Source: an uncultured Acetatifactor sp.
GTDB taxonomy: Bacteria; Bacillota; Clostridia; Lachnospirales; Lachnospiraceae
NCBI GenBank assembly: GCA_910589035.1
Contig: CAJUSI010000082.1
Span: 1 to 58,805 of the forward strand
DNA: 58,805 nt
Direction of reading: 5' to 3'
Shown here: piece after piece, positions 34,735 to 43,886 of the stretch
Layout: each line of letters starts with the position of its first letter
How positions within the stretch are numbered: the stretch's first letter is position 1
Position numbers and translations under genes: made by a program
The notes under the pieces: generated by a model
The model's input: the letters and a program-made list of their open reading frames with translations, nothing else
What the model was told of the DNA's origin: nothing
The model's database searches: none

Positions 34735-35124
34735 ATGAATGAGCTTTGCTTTATGGGATATAAGGTAAATAAAAAGACAAAATATTTCTTACCAGGAACA
34801 ATTTTATTCAGCAATGAAAAAGAAGTTATTACAGTTTCCATGATAAGAGATGCTGTGGATTATATATTGGGTATTATTGCAACCTATAGTCAATTGGAAG
34901 AGCCATATAAGACAGCTAAAGTTATGTTTGGCGCAATAAAAATGATGCTGGAGAATAAAAAGCCATCCAGACTAAACAAGACAGATATTAAAACGGAAGT
35001 TGGCGCTTTGGAAAAGATTATCAATCTATCTGCAAAATCGGAAAATGAAAGGGTTCAAAATGCAAGAAGTGCTTTTCTATGTAAGTTGACCATTGACAGA
35101 TTTGCTGGTATGCCGACAATGTAA
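34735..35124 (+). CDS. hypothetical protein, 129 residues
   Basis: Family not recognised. A small, mostly helical protein: MNELCFMGYKVNKKTKYFLP, then ILGIIATYSQLEEPYKTAKVM and a basic C-terminal half. GGAGGA before ATG 34735 supports the start; eight more codons upstream lack support. It follows vsr by 28 bp on the same strand with the same AT-rich codon use, so it belongs to the island. It could be an accessory or immunity-type component. Confidence 0.6.
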   Translation: MNELCFMGYKVNKKTKYFLPGTILFSNEKEVITVSMIRDAVDYILGIIATYSQLEEPYKTAKVMFGAIKMMLENKKPSRLNKTDIKTEVGALEKIINLSAKSENERVQNARSAFLCKLTIDRFAGMPTM

Positions 35125-35181
35125 GTTGCAGATACTCATAGTATTGCACAAGAAAGATGCAGGAGTTATAATCTGAATAGT

Positions 35182-35784
35182 ATGGAAGAAAAACATATAG
35201 ATGAAACAATTTATTATTATAATAGAAATGCAGAAAACTTTATCAGAAATACGGCTACTGTCGATTTCTCTTTAACGCAGACACATTTTCTGTCCAAACT
35301 GGAGTGCAGTTCCCACATCCTCGACTTCGGCTGCGGCTCCGGCCGCGACACAAAATACTTCCTGGAGCAGGGCTGCCGGGTAACCGCCACTGACGGCTCC
35401 ATAGAACTATGCAAAGCCGCGGGCAAATACACCGGTATTCCCGTAAAACACATGCTGTTCCAGGAACTAAATGAAATCAACATATACGACGGAATCTGGG
35501 CATGCTCCTCCATCCTGCACCTCCCCCTGCCGGAACTGGAGGATGTCCTGCACCGAATGGCAGCAGCCCTGAAAAAAGACGGCATCATCTACACATCCTT
35601 CAAATACGGCACCTTCGAAGGCGAACGCAACGGGAGATACTTCACTGATATGACGGAGGAGTCATTTTCCAATCTGATACGGAATATCAAGGAACTGGAA
35701 ACAGAGGAACAGTGGGTTACCTCCGACGTAAGACCGGGAAGAGGCGATGAGAAATGGCTGAATATCATATTGCGGAAAAAATGA
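35182..35784 (+). CDS. class I SAM-dependent methyltransferase
   Basis: 200 residues. Motif I ILDFGCGSGRDTKYF (about 47-61), acidic post-I ATDGSIELCK, motif IV DGIWACSSILHLP, and a C-terminal VRPGR-DEKWLNIILRK. This small-molecule or protein methyltransferase type often precedes a PLD-helicase gene in Firmicutes. Base composition changes sharply from AT-rich to GC-rich about 100 bp into the gene, marking the right edge of the AT-rich island. Its TGA overlaps the ATG of the next gene (ATGA at 35781-35784). Confidence 0.85.
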   Translation: MEEKHIDETIYYYNRNAENFIRNTATVDFSLTQTHFLSKLECSSHILDFGCGSGRDTKYFLEQGCRVTATDGSIELCKAAGKYTGIPVKHMLFQELNEINIYDGIWACSSILHLPLPELEDVLHRMAAALKKDGIIYTSFKYGTFEGERNGRYFTDMTEESFSNLIRNIKELETEEQWVTSDVRPGRGDEKWLNIILRKK

Positions 35785-38237
35785 ACGACGAGTTGCTGGA
35801 AATAGAGAAAACGGATGTCATGACCGGAGACAGGAACCAGAACCGCTTCCTCTATTACCAGCTGAAAACAAGCATCAGGAGAGCAAAAAAGATAGATATC
35901 ATTGTGTCATTTCTGATGGAATCCGGCGTGCGGCTGATCCTGAGCGATTTGAGAGCGGCGCTCGATAACGGCGCCGGGATTCGCCTGCTAACCGGAAATT
36001 ACCTTGGAATCACCCAGCCCTCCGCCCTGTACCTGATAAAGAAAGAATTGGGTGACCGAATCGATCTGCGGTTTTACAGTCAAAAGGACAGATCCTTCCA
36101 TCCCAAAGCATATATTTTCCACTATGAGCACGAAAGCGAAATTTACATAGGCTCCTCCAACGTGTCCAGAAGCGCGTTGACCTCCGGCATAGAGTGGAAT
36201 TACCGATTTGACAGCCGGAAGGACAGAGAAAATTTCAATCTGTTCTTATCCACATTCACGGATCTGTTTGAAAATCACTCCATTGTCATTGACGACGAGG
36301 AACTGAAAAGATATTCCAAAAGCTGGCACAGACCGGCGGTTTCAAAGGATCTGGAAAAGTACGATAATCTGGAGGACTATCCAAACGGGAGCACCTCCCC
36401 TCTGTTTCAGCCCAGGGGCGCGCAGATCGAAGCCCTGTACGCGCTGGAGGACAGCCGGGCGGAAGGCGCCGGAAAGGCCCTGGTCCAGGCCGCCACGGGT
36501 ATCGGGAAAACCTACCTTGCGGCGTTCGATTCCGAAAAATACGAACATGTCCTCTTTGTCGCCCATCGGGAGGAGATTCTCAAGCAGGCGGCGGTATCCT
36601 TCCGAAACGTCCGGCAGTCCGACGATTACGGTTTCTTTTACGGAAAATACAAAGAGACGGACAGGGCCGTAATATTCGCGTCGGTTGCAACCCTGGGAAA
36701 AGAGGAATACCTCCGGGAGGAATATTTTTCCCCGGACTATTTTGACTACGTAGTAATCGACGAATTTCACCACGCCGTCAACGAACAATACCGCCGCATT
36801 ATCGAGTACTTCCGGCCCAAATTCCTGCTGGGCTTGACGGCCACGCCGGAGCGGATGGACAACAGAAATATATACGAAATCTGCGATTATAACGTGCCGT
36901 ATGAAATTTCCTTAAAGGATGCCGTCAACAAGGGCATGCTGGTTCCCTTCCATTATTATGGAATCTACGATGAGACGGATTACTCCGGCCTGCGCCCGGT
37001 TCGCGGGCATTACGACGAAAGGGAGCTGAATGTAGTCTATATCGATAACGTCCGTCGCTACGATTTGATCTATAAGCACTATATGAAATACCGCTCAAAA
37101 AGAGCCTTCGGCTTCTGCTGCTCCAGGCTTCACGCGGAAGCCATGGCAAAGGAATTCTGCAGAAGGGGAATCCCCTCGACGGCGGTCTACAGCAATGCGG
37201 ACGGCGAATTTTCCCAGGACAGGGACGTGGCCCTGGAACGGCTCCGCAGCGGGGAAATCAGGGTCATTTTCTCCATAGACATGTTCAACGAGGGCGTGGA
37301 CCTGCCGGAAGTCGACATGGTAATGTTCCTCCGTCCCACAGAATCCCCCATAGTGTTCCTGCAGCAGCTGGGCCGGGGACTGCGCAAAAGCAGGGACAAG
37401 GAATACCTCAATGTCCTGGACTTTATAGGAAATTACGAAAAAGCAGGCAAAATTCCTCAGTTTCTCGGCGGTGAGACCTCTCGCACCGGGGAATATCCGC
37501 CCCGGGAGCCGGAATACCCCGACGACTGCATCGTCGACTTCGACATGCGCCTCATCGATTTGTTTCAGACCCTGGAAAGAAAAAGCCGAACCATCCGGGA
37601 AACAATCCGGGCCGAATATTTCCGTGTGAAGGATCTGTTGGGAAAAGTTCCGACCAGAATCGACCTCTTTACCCATATGGAAGACGAAATTTACGGCATA
37701 TGCATGAGAACCGCGAAGGAGAATCCCTTTCGCAGGTACCTGGAGTACCTCCATGACCTGGGAGAGCTGTCCGGAGAGGAGGAAACGCTCTGCAGCGGAA
37801 TCGGAAGAGAATTCCTGAACCTGCTGGAGACCACCGACATGCAGAAGGTGTATAAGATGCCGATTCTCTATAGCTTTTACAACGACGGCGACATCCGCAT
37901 GGCAGTGACGGAGCAAGAGATGCTGCATGCCTGGAAAAAGTTCTTCTCCACAGGAACCAACTGGAAGGATCTGCAGGAGGACATAACATACGAAGAATTC
38001 CGGCAGATCACGGACAGGCAGCACCTGTCCAAGGCAAAGTCCATGCCCGTGCATTACCTGAAAGCCTCCGGGAAAGGATTCTTTATCGATAAGGACGGAT
38101 ACGCCATTGCCCTGCGCAAGGATCTGGAATCGATAATCCACGGCGAAGCGCTGAAAAGGCACATGAAGGATATCATCGAATACCGGACCATGGAATATTA
38201 CCGGAGACGATACCGGGAGGCCGGATCAAAACAATAG
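35781..38237 (+). CDS. PLD-nuclease/SF2-helicase fusion protein
   Basis: 818 residues from ATG 35781 (27 nt further upstream another ATG is possible, but the ATGA overlap favours this one). An N-terminal PLD domain (about 1-185) carries H-P-K-A-Y-I-F (about 106) and YIGSSNVSRSALTSG. An SF2 helicase core follows: Walker A ATGIGKTYLAAF (about 237), DEFHH (about 326), LTATPERMD, FSIDMFNEGVDLP, and motif VI QQLGRGLRKS (about 530). The last ~270 residues are helical and lack the DUF3427 tail of longer relatives. Such proteins are restriction-like and cluster with defence genes. The final 27 codons recur as remnants at 43.9 and 45.4 kb. Confidence 0.88.
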   Translation: MNDELLEIEKTDVMTGDRNQNRFLYYQLKTSIRRAKKIDIIVSFLMESGVRLILSDLRAALDNGAGIRLLTGNYLGITQPSALYLIKKELGDRIDLRFYSQKDRSFHPKAYIFHYEHESEIYIGSSNVSRSALTSGIEWNYRFDSRKDRENFNLFLSTFTDLFENHSIVIDDEELKRYSKSWHRPAVSKDLEKYDNLEDYPNGSTSPLFQPRGAQIEALYALEDSRAEGAGKALVQAATGIGKTYLAAFDSEKYEHVLFVAHREEILKQAAVSFRNVRQSDDYGFFYGKYKETDRAVIFASVATLGKEEYLREEYFSPDYFDYVVIDEFHHAVNEQYRRIIEYFRPKFLLGLTATPERMDNRNIYEICDYNVPYEISLKDAVNKGMLVPFHYYGIYDETDYSGLRPVRGHYDERELNVVYIDNVRRYDLIYKHYMKYRSKRAFGFCCSRLHAEAMAKEFCRRGIPSTAVYSNADGEFSQDRDVALERLRSGEIRVIFSIDMFNEGVDLPEVDMVMFLRPTESPIVFLQQLGRGLRKSRDKEYLNVLDFIGNYEKAGKIPQFLGGETSRTGEYPPREPEYPDDCIVDFDMRLIDLFQTLERKSRTIRETIRAEYFRVKDLLGKVPTRIDLFTHMEDEIYGICMRTAKENPFRRYLEYLHDLGELSGEEETLCSGIGREFLNLLETTDMQKVYKMPILYSFYNDGDIRMAVTEQEMLHAWKKFFSTGTNWKDLQEDITYEEFRQITDRQHLSKAKSMPVHYLKASGKGFFIDKDGYAIALRKDLESIIHGEALKRHMKDIIEYRTMEYYRRRYREAGSKQ
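38143..38225 (+). repeat. gene-end repeat, copy 1 of 3 (inside the helicase gene)
   Basis: From GCGAAGCGCTGAAAA to GGAGGCCGGA. It matches 43902-43984 over all 83 bp without gaps at roughly 90% identity and, more weakly, 45433-45510. It encodes the string EYRTMEYYRRRY. Similarity to the 43.9-kb copy continues about 40 bp past the stop codons. Confidence 0.85.
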
Positions 38238-38356
38238 CATACACGCTTCGAGAGTTTTCTGCTATCATAAATAATACGGTCACTCGCGGCTGAACACATA
38301 CATTGCGGAATTTATACCCACAAATGTAATTAACTGCCGTCTGTACAGTATAACGA

Positions 38357-38406
38357 GTGAACGCATCGGCAATCCAGAGCCGAAAGCGGCTATTAAATGC
38401 GTTCAC
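38357..38406 (+). other. two-tier hairpin before the 1139-residue gene
   Basis: GTGAACGCAT (38357-38366) pairs with ATGCGTTCAC (38397-38406). Inside lies a smaller hairpin, AGCCG (38378-38382) with CGGCT (38387-38391). It sits 15 bp before the first possible start of the next gene, so it could act as a leader structure or as a recombination scar. Confidence 0.4.
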
Positions 38407-38420
38407 GAGTATAAAACAGG

Positions 38421-41400
38421 ATGCTGCGATCAAAGATTCATCAAAAAACAATGCAGAAGCAAAGGGGAAAAATAACAACAGTGGAAAATACGACATTCTT
38501 GACCGCTTTTTTCAACACCCTGGACCTCCCAGGTACAGCAATAAGCCATATAAAAGAAAAAACAGGAAGCCTAATCGGAAAACTGCTGGACTACCATACC
38601 TGGGAAAAAATATTCATCCAGGGCGGACAGGCCGTAGCGGAATATGAGAAAGACGGCACCGAAGAGAGCGGCATCCGCACAGTTGTCTTCTGCAAAGAGA
38701 ATATGGAGACCCTCGCAAAAGAAATGTGGGAGACAGATGCATTCTTCTTTGAAGAGACATTGACACAGAGGATACGCAGTCTTCTGGATAACGGATGCAT
38801 GGACGAAAGCAATCAGAAACACTGCCTGGACCATTTCCTGCAGATTATCCTGGGTGATATCCGAAAAATCTGCCCGGATCGGATAGCCTGTTCGCTGTTG
38901 ATGGAAACCAGGGATAATACATCCGAAATCCTGGACAATCAACAGCGGCAGTTCCTGCAGACTCGTGAGCTTGAAAGAAGACTTACGGATATCGGGAACA
39001 AAGTGCAGGAGCTTGGCCAGGAATATCAGCATAGCAGCAGCCGGCAGGAAATCTTTTCGGACACCGGGAAAGAAGCAGCCCATGCAGCCCAATGGCACCT
39101 TGCCTCACTGCTGAACCGGGATTTTTCCGCGGAGCCGGAAGCGCAGGGAGCAACGGCGGCGGAAGCCATAAACCGTTGGAGACAGGAGCGGGAAGAATAC
39201 CCGGGATGGTACATAGCGCCTGATAAAATATACCAAAAGCTGTGGGGCAGGACAAAGGGATACGAATATCTGCTCCAGGAGGGCCTGCTGCCTCCGGAAG
39301 AGGCGTTTGCGCTGTGCTATGAATTTGTCTGGCGCTATGAAACCGGCAAACTGATTTACTCTGCGCAGCTTCAGCGCAACGTGTATACCATATGGAATCA
39401 GTACGGGCAATCCATTGCCCACGGAGAAGGAAATCGGACAGAAGATTGGCTGTACATAGGAACGGCTTTGCTCAGGGAATACCGGGAGGACGGCAGAGAC
39501 GAAGAATGGCGGAATGTCCTTGCCGCCCTGCGGCCATACCAGGAGGAAACCTTATATGGAAAAGAAATCCTGGATGTGGAAGAGATAAAGTATGCCTTTT
39601 CCCGATTTCAAATCGCAAAAGTGAGAAGACTGTGCGGCAGATGCCGTTTGCCGAAGAAAGCATATTCCCTGCGGCTGCAGGTGATCGGACTGGAGGCGGA
39701 GTGCGGTAATACGGAAGAGGCACTAAAAAAGGCCAGGGAACTGAAAGCGGATTTAGCAGAAGAAATCAAATCGTTGGGAACCCCATCCGAAGACGGAAAG
39801 GAGAGAATCTATTTCAACTCCCTGCTGGGCACGCTGCTGCACATGGAATCTCTGCTGCAGCAGGGAGCTGCCGTGAAAGACGGAAATTATGAGAACTATC
39901 AGGAGCAGATCAATGAAATCTTAAACCAGGCAGAACATCAGAAAAGATATTTTGACTGGGAGGGACTGCTGGTCAATATGGAGAGCGCTCTCCTGAAATG
40001 GCATGTGAAGAAACATAAGAAAACCCATCCCTTTGAACTGGAAAGAGAGAGCCATATCATTTGCGAATCCGACAATGTTTGCGAAGAGAGTTATTATCTG
40101 TATAGGGTGGTAGATGCCATGGGCATCCCTCTGGTGTGCAACTGCGTAAATCTGCTGGGACGATTGGAGCGGGTGTGGCTTGAGGCGCTGCAGGAGATGA
40201 CTCCGCAGCTGGCCCTGTTCTTGATGTTGAGAGGGAGTAAAAGAGAGACCATTCAGACCTGCTATAACCGCTGCCGGATGATGTGGCTGAACCAGGAGAC
40301 AGTCACTGCGCAGATTCGTTTTCTGAGGGATGTACTGCTGGAGAACCGGGAGGAGATGGCAGAGATTACCAATTCCTTCGACGGAGGGGTATGCAGGGAG
40401 CTGCAGTCAAACCTGCCGGAGATTATGATTCGGTGCATGAGCCGGTGCCCGGAGGAACTGCAGTGCGAAATCCTGTCCATGGCAAAAACTGTTATGGAGA
40501 CACAGGGGCTGAGGCTTGGACAGAGCATGGGAAGTTTCATGACAGGAATCCTGAGACAGGTATCTGAAAGAAACAAGGCGAAGATGCTGGGAGACCTGCT
40601 GGAAACGGCCATTGTGGAGCATCCGGAGACATACGGAGATGCGGTGGATTTATTTGACTTTTACTTTACGAAAGAGCATTTGGAACAATACGCTCCCTTA
40701 TATCACATAAAACAGGAAACGATCGAAAGCCTGCTCTCCGACAATGAAGACCCGCTCTACCAATGGCGGACAAAAATAGCAAGGCTTCTGGTCATAAAGA
40801 GAACCGGATATCTCACGGAGGAACAGGACCAGGCATTGACGGCCAAGATCTGGAGCCGCTTGAATAAAAACAACCTGCCGGATTTGCCAAATTATTACCT
40901 CTGGAATTTCATGAAGCTGAACTATGGACAAACTGCGATTCCCATGGCCTCGGTGAAGGCATGCTATTTAAGCAGCGGAATGATGGCGCTTTTTGAGAAA
41001 GAGGAGGGATGCGAGATAACCATGGGATCCATCCGCTATCTGGACGAACTGCGAGCGGCATCCCGGCAGTTGGAGAAAGATTTCTGGACTGTGGAAGAGA
41101 TTGAACAGATTTATCAGGACGCAATAGAGTATTGGCAGATATTGAGAGAAAAAATGGAGTGGAAGAGGAGGGATTCCCATAGGCGGCAAGAGTATCGCGC
41201 ACGGGCGGAGGCAATGTTCCGCACCATGGCGGAGGTCTATGAAACCATATCAGGACAGCTGTCCGATGCCATGCAAAACCAGGTACGCCGGATGCTGGAG
41301 GAAAGCCAGGAGCTTGGAATCGGCGGCCGTGATTTGAAGGTGCTGTTTTTGACCCGGGAGCAAAAGAGCGATTTTGCGAGGGAAACGGCTGATTGCTTTT

Positions 41401-41840
41401 ACTCCCATGAAATCCATGCGGTGAAGGACGCCCTGCAGGGAGCCTATACCTTTATGGAAAAATACCCGCAGGTGCCTGAATCCGAATATTTGTTAAAGGA
41501 AATGCTCCATATACTTCGAAGCGGGAAACAGCCCGGCCTGGTTTTAACGATTATCCTGCTGCATAACCTGCTTTACACAAAAAATCCGGTTTTTACGGAA
41601 GATAAAATAAGAGAGGCAGACCGTCTGCTGATTTCCCTGGAAAAGAAGACAAAATACGAGCAGAATATGGAAAGCGAAAAGCAGATAAAAGAAGCGGCGC
41701 TGATTCGCAGAGTCTGCGCCGACCTGGTATTTGAAATCTCGCAGCAGGAGGGCGGAGAGGATTATCCTTCCGTAACACATTGGAAAGAAGCCTGCGGAGA
41801 AAACGAATTTACCGATGTCAGGAACGAATTGCTCTTTTAG
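38421..41840 (+). CDS. large helical-repeat protein of unknown function, 1139 residues
   Basis: I do not recognise a family. The protein is almost wholly alpha-helical with no Walker, nuclease or membrane motif that I can find. Regular helix pairs suggest an alpha-solenoid (TPR/HEAT-like) over much of its length, for example ALCYEFVWRYETGKLIYSAQ, YSLRLQVIGLEAECGNTEEA and EYLLKEMLHILRSG. The N-terminal ~180 residues (FFNTLDLPG..., DHFLQIILGDIRKICPD) look like a separate helical domain. Start choice is open: ATG 38421, ATG 38451 or GTG 38481, the last with AAAGGGG about 12 nt before it. Between a restriction-type helicase and an AAA/TOPRIM pair, a defence role is a fair guess only. Confidence 0.75.
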   Translation: MLRSKIHQKTMQKQRGKITTVENTTFLTAFFNTLDLPGTAISHIKEKTGSLIGKLLDYHTWEKIFIQGGQAVAEYEKDGTEESGIRTVVFCKENMETLAKEMWETDAFFFEETLTQRIRSLLDNGCMDESNQKHCLDHFLQIILGDIRKICPDRIACSLLMETRDNTSEILDNQQRQFLQTRELERRLTDIGNKVQELGQEYQHSSSRQEIFSDTGKEAAHAAQWHLASLLNRDFSAEPEAQGATAAEAINRWRQEREEYPGWYIAPDKIYQKLWGRTKGYEYLLQEGLLPPEEAFALCYEFVWRYETGKLIYSAQLQRNVYTIWNQYGQSIAHGEGNRTEDWLYIGTALLREYREDGRDEEWRNVLAALRPYQEETLYGKEILDVEEIKYAFSRFQIAKVRRLCGRCRLPKKAYSLRLQVIGLEAECGNTEEALKKARELKADLAEEIKSLGTPSEDGKERIYFNSLLGTLLHMESLLQQGAAVKDGNYENYQEQINEILNQAEHQKRYFDWEGLLVNMESALLKWHVKKHKKTHPFELERESHIICESDNVCEESYYLYRVVDAMGIPLVCNCVNLLGRLERVWLEALQEMTPQLALFLMLRGSKRETIQTCYNRCRMMWLNQETVTAQIRFLRDVLLENREEMAEITNSFDGGVCRELQSNLPEIMIRCMSRCPEELQCEILSMAKTVMETQGLRLGQSMGSFMTGILRQVSERNKAKMLGDLLETAIVEHPETYGDAVDLFDFYFTKEHLEQYAPLYHIKQETIESLLSDNEDPLYQWRTKIARLLVIKRTGYLTEEQDQALTAKIWSRLNKNNLPDLPNYYLWNFMKLNYGQTAIPMASVKACYLSSGMMALFEKEEGCEITMGSIRYLDELRAASRQLEKDFWTVEEIEQIYQDAIEYWQILREKMEWKRRDSHRRQEYRARAEAMFRTMAEVYETISGQLSDAMQNQVRRMLEESQELGIGGRDLKVLFLTREQKSDFARETADCFYSHEIHAVKDALQGAYTFMEKYPQVPESEYLLKEMLHILRSGKQPGLVLTIILLHNLLYTKNPVFTEDKIREADRLLISLEKKTKYEQNMESEKQIKEAALIRRVCADLVFEISQQEGGEDYPSVTHWKEACGENEFTDVRNELLF

Positions 41841-41952
41841 CGTTTGAGGCTTCTGATAAGAAAATCTGCAACCGGAAAATCTTTCGTTTGACCAGCTATA
41901 AACTGAAATTTCCTGGAATTATGAACCGCCGGTAGATAAATTTTTCCATGCA

Positions 41953-41961
41953 TGATATAAT
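41953..41961 (+). promoter_or_regulatory. possible extended -10 promoter for the AAA/TOPRIM pair
   Basis: TGATATAAT (extended -10, TGnTATAAT) about 90 bp before ATG 42049. No good -35 is seen. A TTGACA at 41978 lacks a matching -10. The change to AT-rich sequence here indicates a separate transcription unit. Confidence 0.3.
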
Positions 41962-42048
41962 GGGGCTATCGGCATTCTTGACAATAGAAGCATAGTTTTA
42001 TTTGGTAAATGTTTTGAACCGTGAGTATCAATAAAGGAGTATATCAAA

Positions 42049-43143
42049 ATGGAAAAGCATGTACAGGAATTTACCATTCATGCATATAAAGGAATTCATG
42101 ATTTGAGCCTGGAACATTTAAATTTAATAAATATTCTTACCGGCGATAATAACAGCGGAAAAACAAGTGTGTTGGAATTGCTTTCAACACTTGATAATCC
42201 GCAAAATACGGGAGCCTGGGTGTTATGCGCCAGAACAGACGGTATACGAACCAGAAACAGATTGCATTTTAATGGCTTTTATAATATGTTTCCTATTGAA
42301 GATGATCCCGCAATAATATCCTATACTTTTCTGGATGCTGATAATAGAACAAATACCATAACGCTTACAGCAGAAATCGAAGAAACTCAAATATCTGAAA
42401 AGGAAATGTACCGTCTCAACAGATTGAGCAGGGCCGGTTCTGCCAGACAAGATGATGAAATAATAGATACACTTTGTATGCACTTATATACCTATATTAA
42501 TGACAGAAAAGTGAACGAAGATACGATCTATGATTTCCAAACCACAATCTCGCGTTTTATTCATAAAAAAGTGCATTTTATCAGAACCACATACGTCTCT
42601 CCTGTAGACCATGCCGGCAGTGCGCTGAATCTGAATCACATTTTGTCTGAGCCAGAGCTTTATGAGGAAATGTTAAGTATCCTTCAAACATTTGATGAGA
42701 ATATCACTAATATTAATGCATTGAAAAATGATAATAATCCATTTTTTACGGAATATATGGTTTTAACCAAAAATCACACAAAAGCATTGCCATTAACTGC
42801 ATATGGCGACGGCATGAAAAAAGCAATGCTCTTATTAAGTGCTGTCGTAAGCGCACGTAATGGCATTTTGCTGCTTGATGAATTTGAAACAGCCATTCAC
42901 ACGTCTGCAATGGATTCCATTTTTTCATGGCTGCTTAAAAGTGCAATAAGGTTAAATGTACAGGTATTTTTAACATCCCACAGCAAAGAAGCTATTGAAA
43001 AAGTACTGCAATGCAGCACCGAACTGCAGCCTTATATCAATTTGTATACTTTATATAACTTTGAAGGAAAAAATTATGTTCGCAGGATGACCTGTCAGGA
43101 GGCAATTAACGCTAATGATAATTTGGGATTGGAGTTAAGATAA
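42049..43143 (+). CDS. AAA (OLD/ABC-type) ATPase of a two-gene defence-like pair
   Basis: 364 residues: Walker A GDNNSGKTS (about 33-41), a signature-like YGDGMKKAMLL (about 253), Walker B GILLLDEFETAIH (about 272) and a switch FLTSHSKEAI. It is directly coupled to a TOPRIM-type gene: its stop TAA overlaps the next ATG (TAATG). ATPase plus TOPRIM nuclease is the architecture of OLD-like, Gabija-like and PARIS (AriA/AriB) defence systems; in PARIS the two parts are separate proteins as here. Assignment to PARIS itself is not proven. AT-rich compared with both neighbours; RBS AAAGGAG. Confidence 0.85.
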   Translation: MEKHVQEFTIHAYKGIHDLSLEHLNLINILTGDNNSGKTSVLELLSTLDNPQNTGAWVLCARTDGIRTRNRLHFNGFYNMFPIEDDPAIISYTFLDADNRTNTITLTAEIEETQISEKEMYRLNRLSRAGSARQDDEIIDTLCMHLYTYINDRKVNEDTIYDFQTTISRFIHKKVHFIRTTYVSPVDHAGSALNLNHILSEPELYEEMLSILQTFDENITNINALKNDNNPFFTEYMVLTKNHTKALPLTAYGDGMKKAMLLLSAVVSARNGILLLDEFETAIHTSAMDSIFSWLLKSAIRLNVQVFLTSHSKEAIEKVLQCSTELQPYINLYTLYNFEGKNYVRRMTCQEAINANDNLGLELR

Positions 43144-43886
43144 TGAACAATATTATTTTATGTGAAGGTTCAACCGACTATTTCTTATTGCAATATTATA
43201 TGCGGGAAGCATATCAATGGATTGATGATAAATCAATCCAAAACGGTATACTGAAAATGCCCAGGCAAAAGTCCAGAAACTTAACTAAAAATTCAGATAT
43301 TTTAACTATAATGGCAGTTGGCGGCTGTAGCCAAATTGGAAATGGTCTGAAATCCGTGTTAGAGAAAAATTTTCTTTCCCCGCCAACTCTTGCCAATGTA
43401 TACAGTAGAATCGTCATTGTTGCTGATCGGGACGAAGCAGGTTCTGAACAGAGCGTGATACAGACATTAAAGCAAATTCTAAACGGTTACAATGTAACCT
43501 ATACTTCTTCCATATCAAACAATTTCTGGTTACAATGTTCCATGCATAATCAGATGGGAATAGAGATCCAATTTTCTATTTTATTACTGATAATACCTTT
43601 CGAAGAGAACGGTTCTATGGAAACTTTCTTATTGAATGCTGTAGGAAGTAAAGATCCATATGATAAAATGATCATAGATCAGTGTAATCAATTCGTTGAA
43701 CGAATCGACCCTGAGAAAAAATATTTAACCTCTCGACGTTATATCACCAAGGCGAAGTTTGATACATATTTTTCAATCAGGACACCTGCCGAACAATATG
43801 CCGAAAGGCAAAATATCCTGAAAAATGTGGAATGGGAACAATATAATCATATTCAGACAGCATTCCAAAAATTGGGTGAATTATGA
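43143..43886 (+). CDS. TOPRIM-domain protein (AriB/DUF3226-like)
   Basis: 247 residues. The TOPRIM hallmarks are present: ILCEGSTDYF with the catalytic Glu at residue 8, and IVIVADRDEAGSE with D-x-D at about 94-96. Between them is MAVGGCSQIGNGL. The C-terminal half is helical with W/Y-rich strings. In PARIS the TOPRIM partner AriB is released by the ATPase and acts as a nuclease causing abortive infection. This protein may work likewise, but the family (DUF4435 versus DUF3226) cannot be settled by eye. Its stop overlaps the ATG of a 35-codon helicase remnant. Confidence 0.75.
   Translation: MNNIILCEGSTDYFLLQYYMREAYQWIDDKSIQNGILKMPRQKSRNLTKNSDILTIMAVGGCSQIGNGLKSVLEKNFLSPPTLANVYSRIVIVADRDEAGSEQSVIQTLKQILNGYNVTYTSSISNNFWLQCSMHNQMGIEIQFSILLLIIPFEENGSMETFLLNAVGSKDPYDKMIIDQCNQFVERIDPEKKYLTSRRYITKAKFDTYFSIRTPAEQYAERQNILKNVEWEQYNHIQTAFQKLGEL

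Noticed and set aside
18734..35181. tRNA-linked attachment sites or an integrase for the AT-rich island
   Set aside because: Looked for; no tRNA gene, integrase or convincing flanking direct repeat was seen at either edge.
37095..38162. 355-codon minus-strand frame opposite the PLD-helicase
   Set aside because: Antisense shadow of a gene with complete helicase motifs.
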